From the NCBI RefSeq assembly GCF_040802235.1, contig NC_133161.1:144141121-144205120 (forward strand): 64,000 nt of DNA. The letters run 5' to 3'. Below are positions 20,471 through 31,929 of the stretch, in pieces (the first letter of the stretch is position 1; each line of letters opens with the position of its first letter). Under the pieces are notes generated by a model. The model was not told the origin of the DNA. It saw nothing but the letters and a program-made list of their open reading frames with translations, and ran no database searches. The translations under genes and the position numbers were made by a program. Origin of the DNA: Manis javanica (lineage: Eukaryota; Chordata; Mammalia; Pholidota; Manidae).

Positions 20471-22104
20471 TAAGATCATAGCCAAGCTAGTGGGAAACCC
20501 AGGTCCCCTGCCTCCTGGTGCCAGGCCACTCTCCACCTTTCTCTGCTTACCGGCATGACTGCCTTCCCCCTGCGCACCCCTCAGCCCTGCACCCCAGCCC
20601 CTGAGCTCTCCCTCCTTGGCGTGGCATAGGAGAGGGGGACCTTCTCCATGAAGGAAGGGGCAGGGCTGAGCCCCCTTGACACCCCCCTGTGAGGAGCAGA
20701 GGCAGAGCGGCCGCACTGAGCACGTTTGTTTCCATTTTGTGCAGAGGAACCAAAATAAGCACACAAACAAATTTGGTAACACAAGCTTGGGGGGTGGGGG
20801 GAGCACAGCCCCCCTCTACCCACCCCGCTGGGCTGCTGCTGTTTGCTCTCAGATACGAGGATGAGTAACCCCTGGCCACCCACTGAGCTGGGAAGCCATC
20901 CAGCTCCAGCCTCCAGCACAGACCCAGGGGGCTGGGGGGGCAAGAGACCCCAGCTCTGGCCCCTAGTTCTGGTGCCCCGGAGGGGAAAGGCCTTACCAGG
21001 CTGTGGCACATGGGATTTAGATCAGCTCCGTGGAGGCCCCCTGTCCCCCCATTTTGCTGCACACACGTCCAGAGAGGTTATGGAGCATCAGTCAGAGGGC
21101 AGCGGTGAGACATCCCCTGGGTTTTTTATCACTGGGGGCTGATGGAAAGGCCATCCTGCTGGTGGTCAGGGCTGTGGGAGCCACCTTCTCGGGGCCTGGC
21201 TGAGCCTGGGGATCTCATTGGTTACTCCTGTGTGCCCCCACACCGAGCAGGATCAACCTCCCCAGAATAGGAAGCTGGTCACTGCCCAGGTGGGGAGTGG
21301 GGTGGGAGTGGGGCAGATGTGGGGACAGCAGCCTGTACACCTGGGGCTCTGTGCAGCCCCCATCTCACCCTAGTGGGGCACAGGCAGGCTCCTGCTGTCG
21401 GAAGACTGGGAGGGCCTGGACCCAGGCGCAGAGCCTCGACCACTGCCCCACACATGAGCCGTGAACACCCCAAGGGAGAGAGACCCCATGAAACTCAGAA
21501 GCCACAGGTTCCACGGGCTGTCCTAACCCCAGCCCTTTCTCACAGTGCGCACACGCCGGGAAAGAGGAGGCTCTGGAGGAGGAGATGAACAAGGAACTGA
21601 GGCTGGAATGCAATCGAGCACAGCCCAGAGCAGGGCCGGACAGGGTGTGCCTCTGGGTAATACACACAGAGGTGCTGCCCATACTCAGCAGCAGCCCCGG
21701 ATGTGGCAATCCTTCACACTTCCTGGTGGCCCTACCTACGTGCTACCTCTTCCCAGAAGCCTCTCTGGATTCCCTGTCCAGTACTCTCTCCCAGTTTGCA
21801 GGGAGCTGCAGCACCATACGTGATGTGGAATCCAATCAGAACACTTTCTTTGGTCTTCAGGTGGATTTTTACATGCACAGTATGCACATACATAGACACA
21901 AACACATGCCTGTGTGCACGTGCACACACACAGAAACACACAGAAGAAGAATGCTCTGCCTCCTGCCGGGGCTCTGGCTTCAGTCAGATGCCATTATTCT
22001 GCTGACGTGTCAGTATCCGTGGGAGGGCTCTGGCTTATAGGGTGACCAAGTGTGGCCTCAGCCATTCCCTGGTGTTGCTGCACAGATTCCTGGGACAGTG
22101 CGTG
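20471..22104. other. Unique GC-rich sequence, no gene recognised
   Basis: Several G-runs (for example 20789-20803 and 20928-20941). 'gtgcacgtgcacacacacag' near 21915 is a small alternating purine-pyrimidine patch with a CACGTG-like core. No exon or repeat I can support. Confidence 0.45.
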
Positions 22105-22330
22105 TAAGGGCTTGGGTGGTAGAGCAAACAGACCTGGGTCTGACTCTATGGCCCAACAATGTCTAGCTGTGCAGTTTGTGGCATGTCCTGACATCTCTGT
22201 GCTTGGGCTCCTTGTCTGTCTATGGGGGACACTCTTAGGAGCTACCTTGTAGCATGCTGTGAGAATTAAATGAAAGCATGGCACAGAGAAAACATTCAAT
22301 AATGCTTATTTTCATTATTGTCCCTTTGCA
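22105..22330 (+). mobile_element. MIR SINE
   Basis: 'agagcaaacagacctgggtc', 'gtcctgacatctctgtgctt', 'gctgtgagaattaaatgaaa' and 'gcatggcacagagaaaacat' run in MIR order to the 3' end. Confidence 0.85.
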
Positions 22331-22877
22331 AAGGATTCAGGAGATGATGTAGATGATAGCGGATGCCAGCTCGGTAAACCAGGAGTCTCTTTCAAAATGT
22401 CCCATCTCTCCAGGCAGCATCATCCTCAAACTCAAGACAGGAGAGAAGCCGGGCAGGCCCAGGACAGCGATGGTCCACGCCGGTTCCCTCTAGCTCCCAC
22501 AGAGAGCCCCTCCTCATGCACAGCACAATGCAAGCAGCTGCCCCAGCCCCCGCCCCCCCCCCAGCTGCCCCTCAAGCCCCAAATGCACACCATGTGGCCC
22601 GTAGAACATTCAATGAGGCAGTGAGTGAACGTGAGGGGCTGGAGGGATGGTGTAGCTAAAAAGAGGAGGCAGCCCTGGGGGCAAACACTGGGGCCCCATA
22701 GAGTTGTGCTAACCCCAGCCTGTGGGCACACAGAGGCCCTCAGCAAAAGCAGGCTGGGAGGTGGGGCTTAGGTGCCGGCACAGCCAGAGACTCGAGATGG
22801 GCAGGCCCCTTGGGCTCCGGGTCTGCTTTGCTGCACGCATGCGGTGCATACGTGTGTAACTAAACTAGAAGCTGTAA

Positions 22878-23070
22878 GTCAAGGGCTTCTGAATCTGGAG
22901 ACCATGGTGGGCCTCCCAGGGGGTCTGTGAATTCCCACAAATAGTAGGTAGAAGTGTATATGTGTGTGCACGTGGGCCTTTAGAGAGGAAGAGAATCTGT
23001 TGCCTTCAACGGATTTTCAAAGGATTCATGACAAAAAGGAAAGCTAAGAATTACTATTCTGCATCATGGG
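22878..23070 (+). mobile_element. hAT-type DNA transposon remnant (MER class uncertain)
   Basis: 'gggggtctgtgaattccc', a short 'gtatatgtgtgtgcac' patch and 'ttttcaaaggattcatgaca' recall non-autonomous hAT elements whose consensus has a GTGTGT patch and a 'ctcaaaggggtcc' right arm. I cannot fix the subfamily. Confidence 0.45.
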
Positions 23071-24649
23071 TCCATTTAGCAGCTGAGGAAAGCAGATCCC
23101 CCTAAAGAGCGCCTCTCAGACCAGTTCCCCTGGGGACACGCCGGGACCCGCAGCTAGGGGTGCAGACAGGACCAGAGGGGCCTGCCCTGCCTCCCACATG
23201 GAGGTGAGCCGGTCCCCACCTCTCTCTCCCCGTCTGGAGTGACAGCCTCACCCTTGTCCCCCCACTCCTGCACACACACCCTGCTCCTGCAGGGAGTGGG
23301 GAGCCCTCTCACCAGCCATCCTGCCAGGCCCTTTGGGAAGGGCAGAGGAGAAGAAAGAAGCAGTCCTGGCAGGACCTCCACCCTGCCAGCCGCCAGCCCC
23401 CAGGAGTGGGGCCGAGAAGTGGGCGCACACGTGTGCGGCTGAGCCTCCTGAGCTCGCTCGCCTCCACAGCCCCCCGGGCCCCCCTGCCTGCCTTTGAGAG
23501 TGATGAGTTTATCTCTACAGAACAGAGAGGGGCGTCTGACGGCAGAGATGGCTTGGGCTGAACTCCTGTGCAAGCGGGCTCCCCGGGGAAGGGCTGGGGG
23601 AGATGCTATCACTCCTGTCTGTCAGTCAGTCAGTCAGGAGACAGTCTTTGTGCAGGTCCCCTCCCACCCCTGCTCCCCAGTGCCCGCCAGCTCAACGGGG
23701 CCCCTTGGAACGGAGGGAGCTGGGAATATCCCACAGGCACTGGGTGCTGGGGCCCTGGGGACACAGGAGATGACAAACAGCTCACTCAAACCAGCGCCAG
23801 CACCGCTCACCCCAAAGAAAAAGCAAAAACGAAGCTAAGCAGTCCTCCCTGTCAGCCTCCAGGTCCTGCTGCTTGAGCAGATCTCTGTAGTTTGGAAAGT
23901 GTCAGCAGTTTGAGGGTGGAGGACACATCTGGGAGAAAAGGGGCACATCTGGACCAGTGCCCGAGGGACCTTATCACCGCGGCCCCTGGCATCTCATCCC
24001 CCAAGCTGGTTCCCAGTGTGCTTTTCCCGGGACCCCGCACTGCCCACTCCACACCTGCTCAGGCAGCCAGTCCAGGGCCTCGGGCCCCTCTTCTGGATAA
24101 CATGGGGCCAAGGAGTGGGGAGGGCTGGGGACCAAGCCCCACCTGTGGGCAGCCCAGCTGATCACCATGGTGATAAGCCTGGCACCGAACCAGGGGCTAA
24201 GCAGTCATGTGGGCCTCTCGGACGGGAAACCAGAAACCAGGAAGGGGGTGCCCAGTCAGCACATGCTGCTGTCCCATCGGGGCACCACACTGAGAGTGGG
24301 CAGGGGGTTGCACCCAGCAGCGGCCCCTGTGGCCGGTCAGGGCTCATCAGGTGTGACTGCAGAGTGGGGGCCTCCTAGAGCGGCTGCCTCTGCCTCCTGG
24401 CTCCCCTCTGTGCCCTCTGTCTACCACCTTACACAAGATGGGGACCTTGGCGCCCCTTTCTCTGTGTCCCTCCTCAGCCCATGCAGGAAGCAGCCTGCCA
24501 GAGGGAGGGTGGGCAGCTCTCAGTGCACAAGGCTGACCAGAGGTCCGGGCCACCCCAACACAGGGTGGGGACATTTCAGCCCCGTGTGCGCCCCCCAGTC
24601 CCCCAGCCCACCCTATCTTGTACATGTTGTTGAGCAGAAGTTGGACATA
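23071..24649. other. Unique GC-rich sequence, no gene recognised
   Basis: Contains a short (GTCA)n-like patch at about 23621-23636. The 177-codon plus frame at 24167-24700 ends inside the MIR that follows. No domain, exon or repeat recognised. Confidence 0.45.
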
Positions 24650-24810
24650 AGGAACAAGGCCTCTGGGGTGTTCACTACGTGGTCTCTGGAAAGACCCTAA
24701 CCATCCCTGAGCCTCGGTTTCCTTACTGTGAATGAAACGGAGACGCAAGGGTCACCTTGCTGAATTGTTTATAAGAATCCAAGACAGTGCGTGTGAAGTG
24801 CGTGTGAAGA
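24650..24810 (+). mobile_element. MIR SINE
   Basis: 'tgagcctcggtttccttact' and 'gtgaatgaaacggagacgca' give the plus MIR core. An 11-bp unit, gcgtgtgaagt, is repeated with one change near 24788-24810. Confidence 0.75.
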
Positions 24811-25144
24811 CTGCCCCGGGTGCTCTGGGAATGGAGATCTGTTACCACAGTTGTGACTCTCCAGGGCAGAAAGCAAAATGTGCTCCCAGCCAGCAACCAA
24901 CATGGAGGGACAAAACTCCTCCGAGAGGCCGCACACCTCACCCAGCCCGCGCAACCCCCGTCAGGGGCCTAGTGCATCTGCCCACTTCCTCCAGCTTGGC
25001 CTCACATGAAGGGTGGAAAAGCTCCCCCCACAAGTGCTGTAGACACAGGGAGGTCTGAGAAGTGGGCTGGCCCCAAAAAAGTCCTTTTTCATTTTTCCTG
25101 GTCCCAAGCATGCAACACGAGGACTGAAAGGGGCATCAGAATCC

Positions 25145-25290
25145 ACTCAGCCACATGCCCTGCTCCCTGGCTGACAGAGGAGGAAGCTGAGGCCCAGAGG
25201 TGAGCAGTGTCTTGCCCAGGATCATGACAGCTAAAACCAGAGGCCCTGACTGCTGGCCCAGTGTCCTGTCTACTACCCACAGCTAGCTGC
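25145..25290 (-). mobile_element. MIR SINE
   Basis: Reverse MIR: 'gacagaggaggaagctgagg', 'cttgcccaggatcatgacag', 'ccagaggccctgactgctgg'. Confidence 0.75.
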
Positions 25291-26204
25291 CACCCTGGTC
25301 CCACCCAAGGGCACACAACTCCCTCCCTACCCCTTCCCTGGAAACCCCTGGAGGACCACCTGTTCTCAAGAGAGGCGTCTGGGAGAAGACAATGAACCAC
25401 CCAAGAGGTCTCGACCCAAGAGGCGCAGTGGGGGTGGGTACCTGCCCCCTTCCTCCAGCCCTTGAACCACCCTCAAATCAGAAACACAGCCAGGCTTCCT
25501 GACTCGCCCAACAGGGGCGCTGTCGCCAGGAGCAAAGAAGGCCCGTGTGCCTAGGCATAGCAGATGCCCAGGGCATGTGGGGGCCACCAAGAGGGTGATG
25601 AGGGACTCTGAGAAAGCAACCCCCAACACAGGCACTCTGAGAAGGCACCCGGAGACAGGGAGGGACTCAGAGGCCAGGCACATCTCATACCCGAGTCCCA
25701 AGGCCCCCTCTGCCCCAACCCCACACCTTTAAATCCCCACCCTCTGCCCCCACCCCAGGGCGCCGGTCTTCACTTCTCCCAGCACTGGTTCATCTTCAGC
25801 TGCCATGGACAGGAAGGGGCACCAGTGAGGGGCTCTGAGTCAGCCTTGTGGGTCCCCCTTTGTAACCGGCCAGTGTCCTGAGGCCTGGGCCCAGCTATGG
25901 CCCCAGTCTAGCTGGGATCCTGAGCAGGGCCTCCTGACCTCCTCCTCTGCCAGGTACACTTAGAAATGGAGAAGTCGGCCCCTCCTGAAGGGAAATGAAC
26001 AAAAACCCCAGCCCACGCCGGGAGGAGGTGGCTGAGGGTGTCAGCAATGGGTGTATCTGTGACCTCCCCCCATGCACCCTTGGGGAACTTGGTGAGAGGG
26101 TGCTCCGGTCCCACCTCTGCCACTGCCTCCCTGCTGTGACCAAGTCACCCATATGGTCTGTTTGGACCAAACAGGTGAATTTTCAACTTTTTTTTAAGAA
26201 AGAT
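25291..26204. other. Unique GC-rich sequence, no gene recognised
   Basis: No repeat, exon or strong regulatory word recognised. Confidence 0.45.
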
Positions 26205-26645
26205 GGTTCTATTAGTTTCCTACCCATAACAAATTACCACAAACTAGGTGGCTTACAACAACAGAAATATATTGTCTCCCAGGTCTTCTGGCCAGAAACC
26301 CAAAATCAAGGGTAGCAGGCCCACGCCCCCTCCGAGGCTGGCAGAGAGAAGCCTCTAGCCTCCCCCTGCTCTGAGGTCCTCAGTGGGCCTAGACTGGGGC
26401 AGCATTGCTCCATCTCCACTTCTGTCCGCACAGGGCCTCTCCTGGCCTTTCCTCGGTGTGTCTCTTACAAGGACACTGGTCATTGGATTCAGGACCCTCC
26501 CAGATAACCAGAATGACTTTGCTTTGAGATTCTGTGACTTAATCACATCTGCAAAGACTTTCTTTACAAATAAGGTCACATTCACAGGTTCCAGTGATCA
26601 GGACATGCACATATCTTTTGGGGGGCCACCCATTTAAGCCCACTA
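26205..26645 (-). mobile_element. MLT1 (MaLR) solo LTR
   Basis: Reverse MLT1: 'ctattagtttcctacccata', 'accacaaactaggtggctta', a middle part more decayed than the ends, then 'tacaaataaggtcacattca' and 'tttaagcccactata'. Confidence 0.9.
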
Positions 26646-27199
26646 TACTGATCTTATTCAAAAGCCTTAGATTATTCCTTAGCAAAAGAATGGAGTTTGA
26701 AACAAAGGCGAAAGTTGGAGCGTTATCCCCCTTCCTTCCTCTCCCAGCCCTCCTACCCCACTTCCCCATCTCAAGGCCTCTCCAGGGAAGTCCTAGACAT
26801 CCAGGTCTCCTCTGCCCCTGCCACTGTGCTCGTGTCCCTTCTGGGGCCTCATAGGAGGTGGCTGCCCTCTCCACATGGCTCCCAGATCGCCCCGCAGAGC
26901 CAACTTGGCCCGCCACAGTCTCAGGACCTGCAGGCCTTTCTTTCCTGGTGGGATGGCGCTGGGATGGAGTCCCCTCCTGACAACCCTCCAAAGGGAGTTC
27001 CTTGTTCTGAGCCCAAAATTGCTCTGCCTATTGGGAAGCAGGGAGTGTTGTCCAGGGACAGGCAGGCCGCATGGCAGTGGCAGAAGTAAGGCTGGGAACA
27101 GTGGGTATGAACAGCAGGGGCAGAGGCAGAGGAGCTGGGGACCTGGGAGGCACTCAACAGCGCCCAGTGGGCCTCCAGGCAATGGGCAAAGAGAGTCAG
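26646..27199. other. Unique sequence, no gene recognised
   Basis: Nothing recognised. The overlapping frames at 26697-27249 are open on both strands and lack domains. Confidence 0.45.
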
Positions 27200-27336
27200 C
27201 CTTGGGGGTGAAAAAGGGTCCCTGGTGGCATCTGTGTGAGTGTGGATAAAATGAGAGCTCCTGTGGCCAGGATTCTCACCTGGCCCTGGTTGACTAGCTC
27301 ACTGCACACCTGTGGGCAATACATGGCTGTTGACTC

Positions 27337-27345
27337 TATATAAAG
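27337..27345 (+). promoter_or_regulatory. TATA box of the LTR
   Basis: TATATAAAG, a strong TATA word, lies about 246 bp upstream of the AATAAA in the same LTR. Confidence 0.5.
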
Positions 27346-27590
27346 AGCTCTGCCCAGTACTCTGGGCACAACACAGTGGCAGGGCTGCAAGGCTGCAGGA
27401 GAGCAGAGCAGAGGCTGGAGTGGTGGCAGCGCCGAGGACAGAGGCCCAGAGGATGGCTGTGCAGGACGACTGTGCAGAGAGGCCCAGAGGACGGCTGTGT
27501 GGACAGAGGGGCCCAGAGGCAGAGACAGGCTTGCTGCATGCAGACTCACTCTGAGTGCACAGGATTTTAGTGACTGACCTGCCACCTGGA

Positions 27591-27596
27591 AATAAA
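27591..27596 (+). terminator. Polyadenylation signal of the LTR
   Basis: Canonical AATAAA, followed within 30 bp by a T/C-containing stretch as expected before an LTR U5 end. Function is untested. Confidence 0.5.
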
Positions 27597-27784
27597 GTTG
27601 GGCATAACCCTTTCACCCCAAGAATCTTCTGCTGTCAATTTCTTTGGTCACACTGAATCCATAGCAAACTTGCCCAGGGCTGAAACCCATTGGCAAGAGT
27701 GAGATATTGCGGTTCCCTAAAGGAAGAGGGTCACAACCCCCACCCCCAGGGACTGAGGGTACAGAGCTGAGACCACAGCTGCTT

Positions 27785-27930
27785 CTGTCCAGACTAGAGT
27801 GTTTGTGTGACCTTGGATAGGTCCCTTCACCTCCCAGAGCCCAATTTTGTTATCTGTAAAACAAAGATAGAAGCAACTTTCCTCAGTGGATTGTCTGGGG
27901 ACACAAAGAAGACAAAGACGTGAATCCATC
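27785..27930 (+). mobile_element. MIR SINE
   Basis: 'tgtgaccttggataggtccc', 'ttcacctcccagagcccaat' and 'ttgttatctgtaaaacaaag' are the plus MIR core. Confidence 0.85.
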
Positions 27931-28754
27931 TGGAGATGACCACCCACGGGGAGAGCGTGTCACCTCTCCTACTCCAGCGGCCTCTGGACGCAGCGCGAGG
28001 GACCCAGATGCCAGCAGAGCCCGGGACCCAGCGTGGCAGGCTGCTGGGAAGAGGGGCCTGGATCAGAGCAGGAAGGAGGGGTGAGGCGCAGCAGAGGAGG
28101 GTGGAGGCGGAGAAGGCAGTGGTGGGAGTGCCCTCGAGGCCCAGGTGCCCTCCTGCTGGCAGCTCAACTTCCTTGCCCAGTGGCCAGCATGTCCAGAGCT
28201 GGGAGCCCCTCTTGCCAGACCCTCTCCTTCTGCCACCATGCCTAGCCCAGCCTGGCACAGGCTGCGGCCCGCTCGACAGAGGCTGGCTAGGATTCGAGCT
28301 GATCTGCTCACCCAGAAGGTGCTAATTGAGCTGATTAATTGAGCCAATTACCTCAGCCTCCCAGGAGGTCTGGGAGCAGGCCTGGCTCCGGGGGGCCAGG
28401 TGTAAGGCCGCAGGGCAGGCTGAGAGAGGGAGACAGGCCTGCGGGGGGGCACAGGCGGCAGGCCCACCAGCCCGCACTGGCACAGGATGGGCGATGGGCC
28501 AATGCCCGTTCAGGCGAGGCGAGCTGGGGCTCCTGGCAGAGCCAGGAGGGAGCCATCCGAAGGGGAGGCAGGGCTGAGCAGGGGCGGGCACCGCAGGATA
28601 GGAAAGGGGTGCACCAGCGAGTGAATGGTCCCCAGAGAAATGAATTACCTTTCCTGCTGCATCTTGTGCTAATTTCGGAGTGTGAATCAAAGTGAGAGTA
28701 AATGTGAAACGCGAGCATTTAGGGCCCACAGCTACAGTGCAGAATGCCTTCCGT
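27931..28754. other. Unique sequence with candidate conserved elements
   Basis: GC-rich DNA broken by two AT-richer islands, at 28305-28355 and 28620-28720. The second reads 'gaaatgaattacctttcctg' and 'gtgctaatttcggagtgtga'. Islands like these within GC-rich unique DNA are often conserved non-coding elements, but that needs alignment to other mammals. No exon recognised. Confidence 0.4.
28321..28350. promoter_or_regulatory. Cluster of homeodomain-type AATT cores
   Basis: TAATTGAG occurs at 28323-28330 and again at 28336-28343, and CAATTA follows at 28345-28350. The first two lie in a 13-bp unit repeated in tandem with two changes (taattgagctgat, taattgagccaat). Homeodomain proteins bind TAATT-type cores. 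Use as an enhancer is inference only. Confidence 0.3.
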
Positions 28755-28905
28755 CCCTTACCTCAGCCGGTCCTCACAGCCCCTGGGAGGCAGGTGCCGC
28801 TGTTGTAGATGCCAATTTACAGAGGAGGAAAGTGGGGCTCAGGGGCTGCTAGTGGGCTGAGGTCCTGCTGACAGGTGAGGCGAGCAGGGTCCGAACCCGA
28901 GTCCC
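28755..28905 (-). mobile_element. MIR SINE
   Basis: Reverse MIR: 'agatgccaatttacagagga', 'ggaaagtggggctcaggggc', 'agcagggtccgaacccgagt'. Confidence 0.8.
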
Positions 28906-29294
28906 CAGACTGCAAAGGCTTTGTGGTACGTGCCTGCAGGCTGCTTGGGGCTCTGGGAGTCAGCGGGTGAGTCTGAATGTGAGTTCACAGGAGTGTGGCA
29001 AATAGGAGAGAACTTGAGACCCGAAGGTCTGTGAGCGTGTGAGGCTGGCAGGGCTGTGAGTTGGCCTGGCTCACGTATGTGCAAGGACAGGGGGCCATGG
29101 TGCGTGTCGGCTCACATGTGCCCGGGGCCATACCCAGCTGCAGGCCAGGCCCAGTCCACGGGCCCTTGGGAGGAAATGCCATGTCCCAGCCCAGGGCTTA
29201 CCCAGTGTCCTCCTATCTCCTGCTACCCTTGTCCCCGCCATCACCATAGTCCCCCCAACAATCAGACAGGCCTGAATGTGTGCAATCATTTCCC
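28906..29294. other. Unique sequence, no gene recognised
   Basis: No repeat or exon recognised. Confidence 0.45.
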
Positions 29295-29405
29295 ACCTCC
29301 GTGCCTGCTCCTTTCCAGTTCTGTCTCTCCACAGAAGCCAGAGGGCTTTAAAAAGCACACAGATCTAATCACAACCCACTCCTGTTTTGTTTGTGCAAAT
29401 GGTGC
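29295..29405 (+). mobile_element. L2 LINE, part 1
   Basis: 'cacagaagccagagggcttt' and 'aaaaagcacacagatctaat' followed by 'cacaacccactcctg' match the plus L2 stretch that precedes the 'ggccctgcatgatctggccc' block. That block appears only after the L1 insertion, at about 30127. Confidence 0.75.
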
Positions 29406-29409
29406 GTCC

Positions 29410-30085
29410 TTTTATTTGGGTAATAGAAATCATACTTATTTCAGGACAAAAAAAGTGCTTTTTTTCAAAATTCAACTTGATTGACAAATAGTTTACATAA
29501 AACAAACTGTACCCATTTTAACTGTATTACAGATAATGAATTTTGACAAATGCATACACTTGTGTAACCACCACCCCATTCTATTTCCATCATATGGAAA
29601 GTTCCCCCATATCCCTAACCAGGAAACATCCCACACCCCCCATCTCCCACCCTGAGCAGTCGCTGGTCTGACCTCTATCACTGTAAATTAGTGTTGCCTT
29701 TTCTAGAAGCTCATATAAATGGAATCACACAGTATGTGCTCTTTGGTGTCTGGCTTCTTTCACTTAGTGTAAAATTTTTTAATTTAGCCACGTTGCTGCA
29801 CCTGCCACATGGGGATCACGTACGCATACATCAGGGGCTTGTCCTGTGTGTTGTTCTAGGGTATTCCATTGGATAGACGATAGACATACCACTGTGTGGT
29901 TATCCAGCCACCAGATGATGAAGGTTTGGCTTGTTTCCAGTTTAGGGGCTGTTAGGAATAAAGCTGATATGAAAATTGTATACAAGTCTTTTTGTGCACA
30001 TATTGTTTTATTTCTTTTGGGTAAATACAGCAAGTGGAATACACGGTAAGTACAGGTTTAACTTTGTAAGAAACGGCCAAATGGC
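29410..30085 (-). mobile_element. L1M LINE 3' end, minus strand
   Basis: Reverse 3' UTR: 'aattcaacttgattgacaaa', 'gtgtaaccaccaccccattc', 'tcatataaatggaatcacac' and 'tctggcttctttcacttagt', then 'ttgttttatttcttttgggt'. Its insertion splits an L2. Confidence 0.85.
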
Positions 30086-30089
30086 CTTT

Positions 30090-30590
30090 GGGATCGATTT
30101 TGAGGTTCTTTAGCGTGATCTTCAAGGCCCCACATGGTCTGGCCCCTCCTTTCATTTCAGCCTCATCCTCTTTCCCTTTTCCCCGTGTTTACTGCATGTC
30201 CACCACACCCTTTCTTGCTGTTTCTTTAAAGTACCCAGCTTCTTTTGACAACAGGACCTTTGCACATGCTGGTTCCTCTCCCTGCTTTCCCCACTCCTCT
30301 ATCCCTTAGGGCTCATTTCAATACTCAGTTCCTGGAGGGCTTCCTAACCATCCCCCACTCCATCCAGATGTGCAGCTCCTCACGCCTTCTCAAAGCTCTC
30401 TGTACTTTCTTCTGTATAACACACATCACAGTGCTAACTGCATATGATTAGGGGTTTAATACTCCTCTCCTCAACTCAGCTCCAGGCCTATGAGTGTAGG
30501 AATCGTGGTCCTCACCCCTGTGCGCCCAGCACGGTCCCTGAGACATGGGAGCTGCCAGATAGATACTTCAGGAGAGTAAACGAAGGAGGC
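30090..30590 (+). mobile_element. L2 LINE, part 2 (3' end)
   Basis: 'aaggccccacatggtctggc', 'acctttgcacatgctggttc', 'ggagggcttcctaaccatcc' and 'gcgcccagcacggtccctga' are in L2 order on the plus strand. This is one of the longest L2 stretches here. Confidence 0.88.
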
Positions 30591-31759
30591 TGACCGCCGG
30601 GGCTCCAGGCCCTGCTGAGGGACCTGGGAGCCCACCCCTTGCAGAGAGGCCTGGGCAGCAGGCTGGGCAGCAGTTCCTCCCAGATCCAATGACTGGGTGG
30701 AGGAGCGAGGGAGGGAGGGAGGCGGGAAGGCAGGAGAGGAAAGGGAATGACTCATCTTCAGAGACACAGGGCTAGGCGGGAGGAAAATGCAATTCAGCAG
30801 CTTCTTGACCTTTCCTTTGTGTGGGGAGAAATGCTCCAGCCCCAGCAGCAGGGCTGGCAATCGGGTACTCCCTGAGTGGGGAAGACATTTGCCTTGGCCC
30901 TTGAGCAACAACAAGAGAGAGTTGTCAGGCTGGGGAAGGCATGTTGCCCACCCCTCCCCACCCCCACCTCCGCCCCTGCTCCCTTGTCCCCAAGGTCCCC
31001 AAGGGTGGCTATCCTCACCCTACTCTGGAGGCTGGGTGCAGCCCAGAGCACTAGGATGGGGCTCAGGAGGGGCACCTTGAACCTGAGCAAAGAATGCCTG
31101 GGGGGCGTTTCAGAAACTCATTTTATGCATGTAGAAGTCAGGCCCTCACAAGGGAGAGAGTGGACCCAGGAACAGCCTGTAAACAGGAGAGGGCCCATGT
31201 AGGGGCAGGACGTGTCTAGACGGGGCTGACTGAGGCAACCCGGGCCTTGGCTCTGAACTGTATGCGGCCTGACTCACTGAAGCAATTCCTCCGTCTCCCT
31301 AAAAGAAACTGGAGAGGAAGGACAGGCTGTCAGCCTAGCAAGGCAACAACCTGAAGGCCTTGCGGGGCCACAGGTGCTAATGGACGTGGGCCTCCCTCTG
31401 AGGTCATCACCCAGAGCTTACTGCAGCAAATCTGGCTTTTAACTTCTCACTGGCCAGATTCCCGCACTGGGGTCCTAGAACCTTTTCTTCCCCACATGGG
31501 GCACGGCTTATTGTTCCTGAGAGGGTCTGAGTCGGTTTGCCACCACGACCCCTTGTTGCCGTGCCCTGGTATACACCTGAGGTAAAGCAGGCTAGGCTGG
31601 GTCACGTTCCAAAGGGAGTGGTCAGGATCCTGACCCTCTGAGGGGCTGCTGAGCAGATGGACAAGACAGGCAGAGGGCCCAGGGGCCTGGAGAGCTCACC
31701 GCGTCCCCGGATTCTTCCGTGCACAGTCATTCACGTCAGGGCCCTGGTTAGGAATGGTG
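30591..31759. other. Unique sequence, no gene recognised
   Basis: Includes a G-rich (GGGA)n-like patch at 30706-30735. No exon or repeat recognised. Confidence 0.45.
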
Positions 31760-31915
31760 GCCATGTGTTGGGGAAAGCATGGACTTCCAGTGAGTTGCTT
31801 CACCTCAAGTCTAAGTTTTCTGGTCCTAAAATGGAGACAGGAATACCAGTCTCAGTAGTACCTTGTCAAGATTGAATAAGGTAGGTATTCAAAAAAATGG
31901 CAACTCATATTATGA
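31760..31915 (+). mobile_element. MIR SINE
   Basis: 'gagttgcttcacctcaagtc', 'ggtcctaaaatggagacagg' and 'accttgtcaagattgaataa' follow the plus MIR. Confidence 0.75.
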
Positions 31916-31929
31916 ATCAACCTTAAATT

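Larger units (their letters stand above)
27200..27720 (+). mobile_element. Solo LTR of an endogenous retrovirus, family uncertain
   Basis: The order is that of an LTR: upstream part, TATA box at 27337-27345, a GC-rich transcribed part, polyadenylation signal AATAAA at 27591-27596, then a U5-like end ('tcaatttctttggtcacact', 'gccctgggcaagtt' on the reverse strand). The spacing from TATA to AATAAA (about 250 bp) suits an R region. The 10-bp word ggcccagagg occurs at 27443, 27481 and 27510. The style resembles ERVL-type LTRs but I cannot fix a family or exact ends, and I found no target-site duplication. No retroviral genes lie beside it. Confidence 0.6.

Noticed and set aside
27950-28600. Possible CpG island
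   Set aside because: CG dinucleotides are a little more frequent than around it but well short of island density by eye. A count of observed/expected CpG would settle it.
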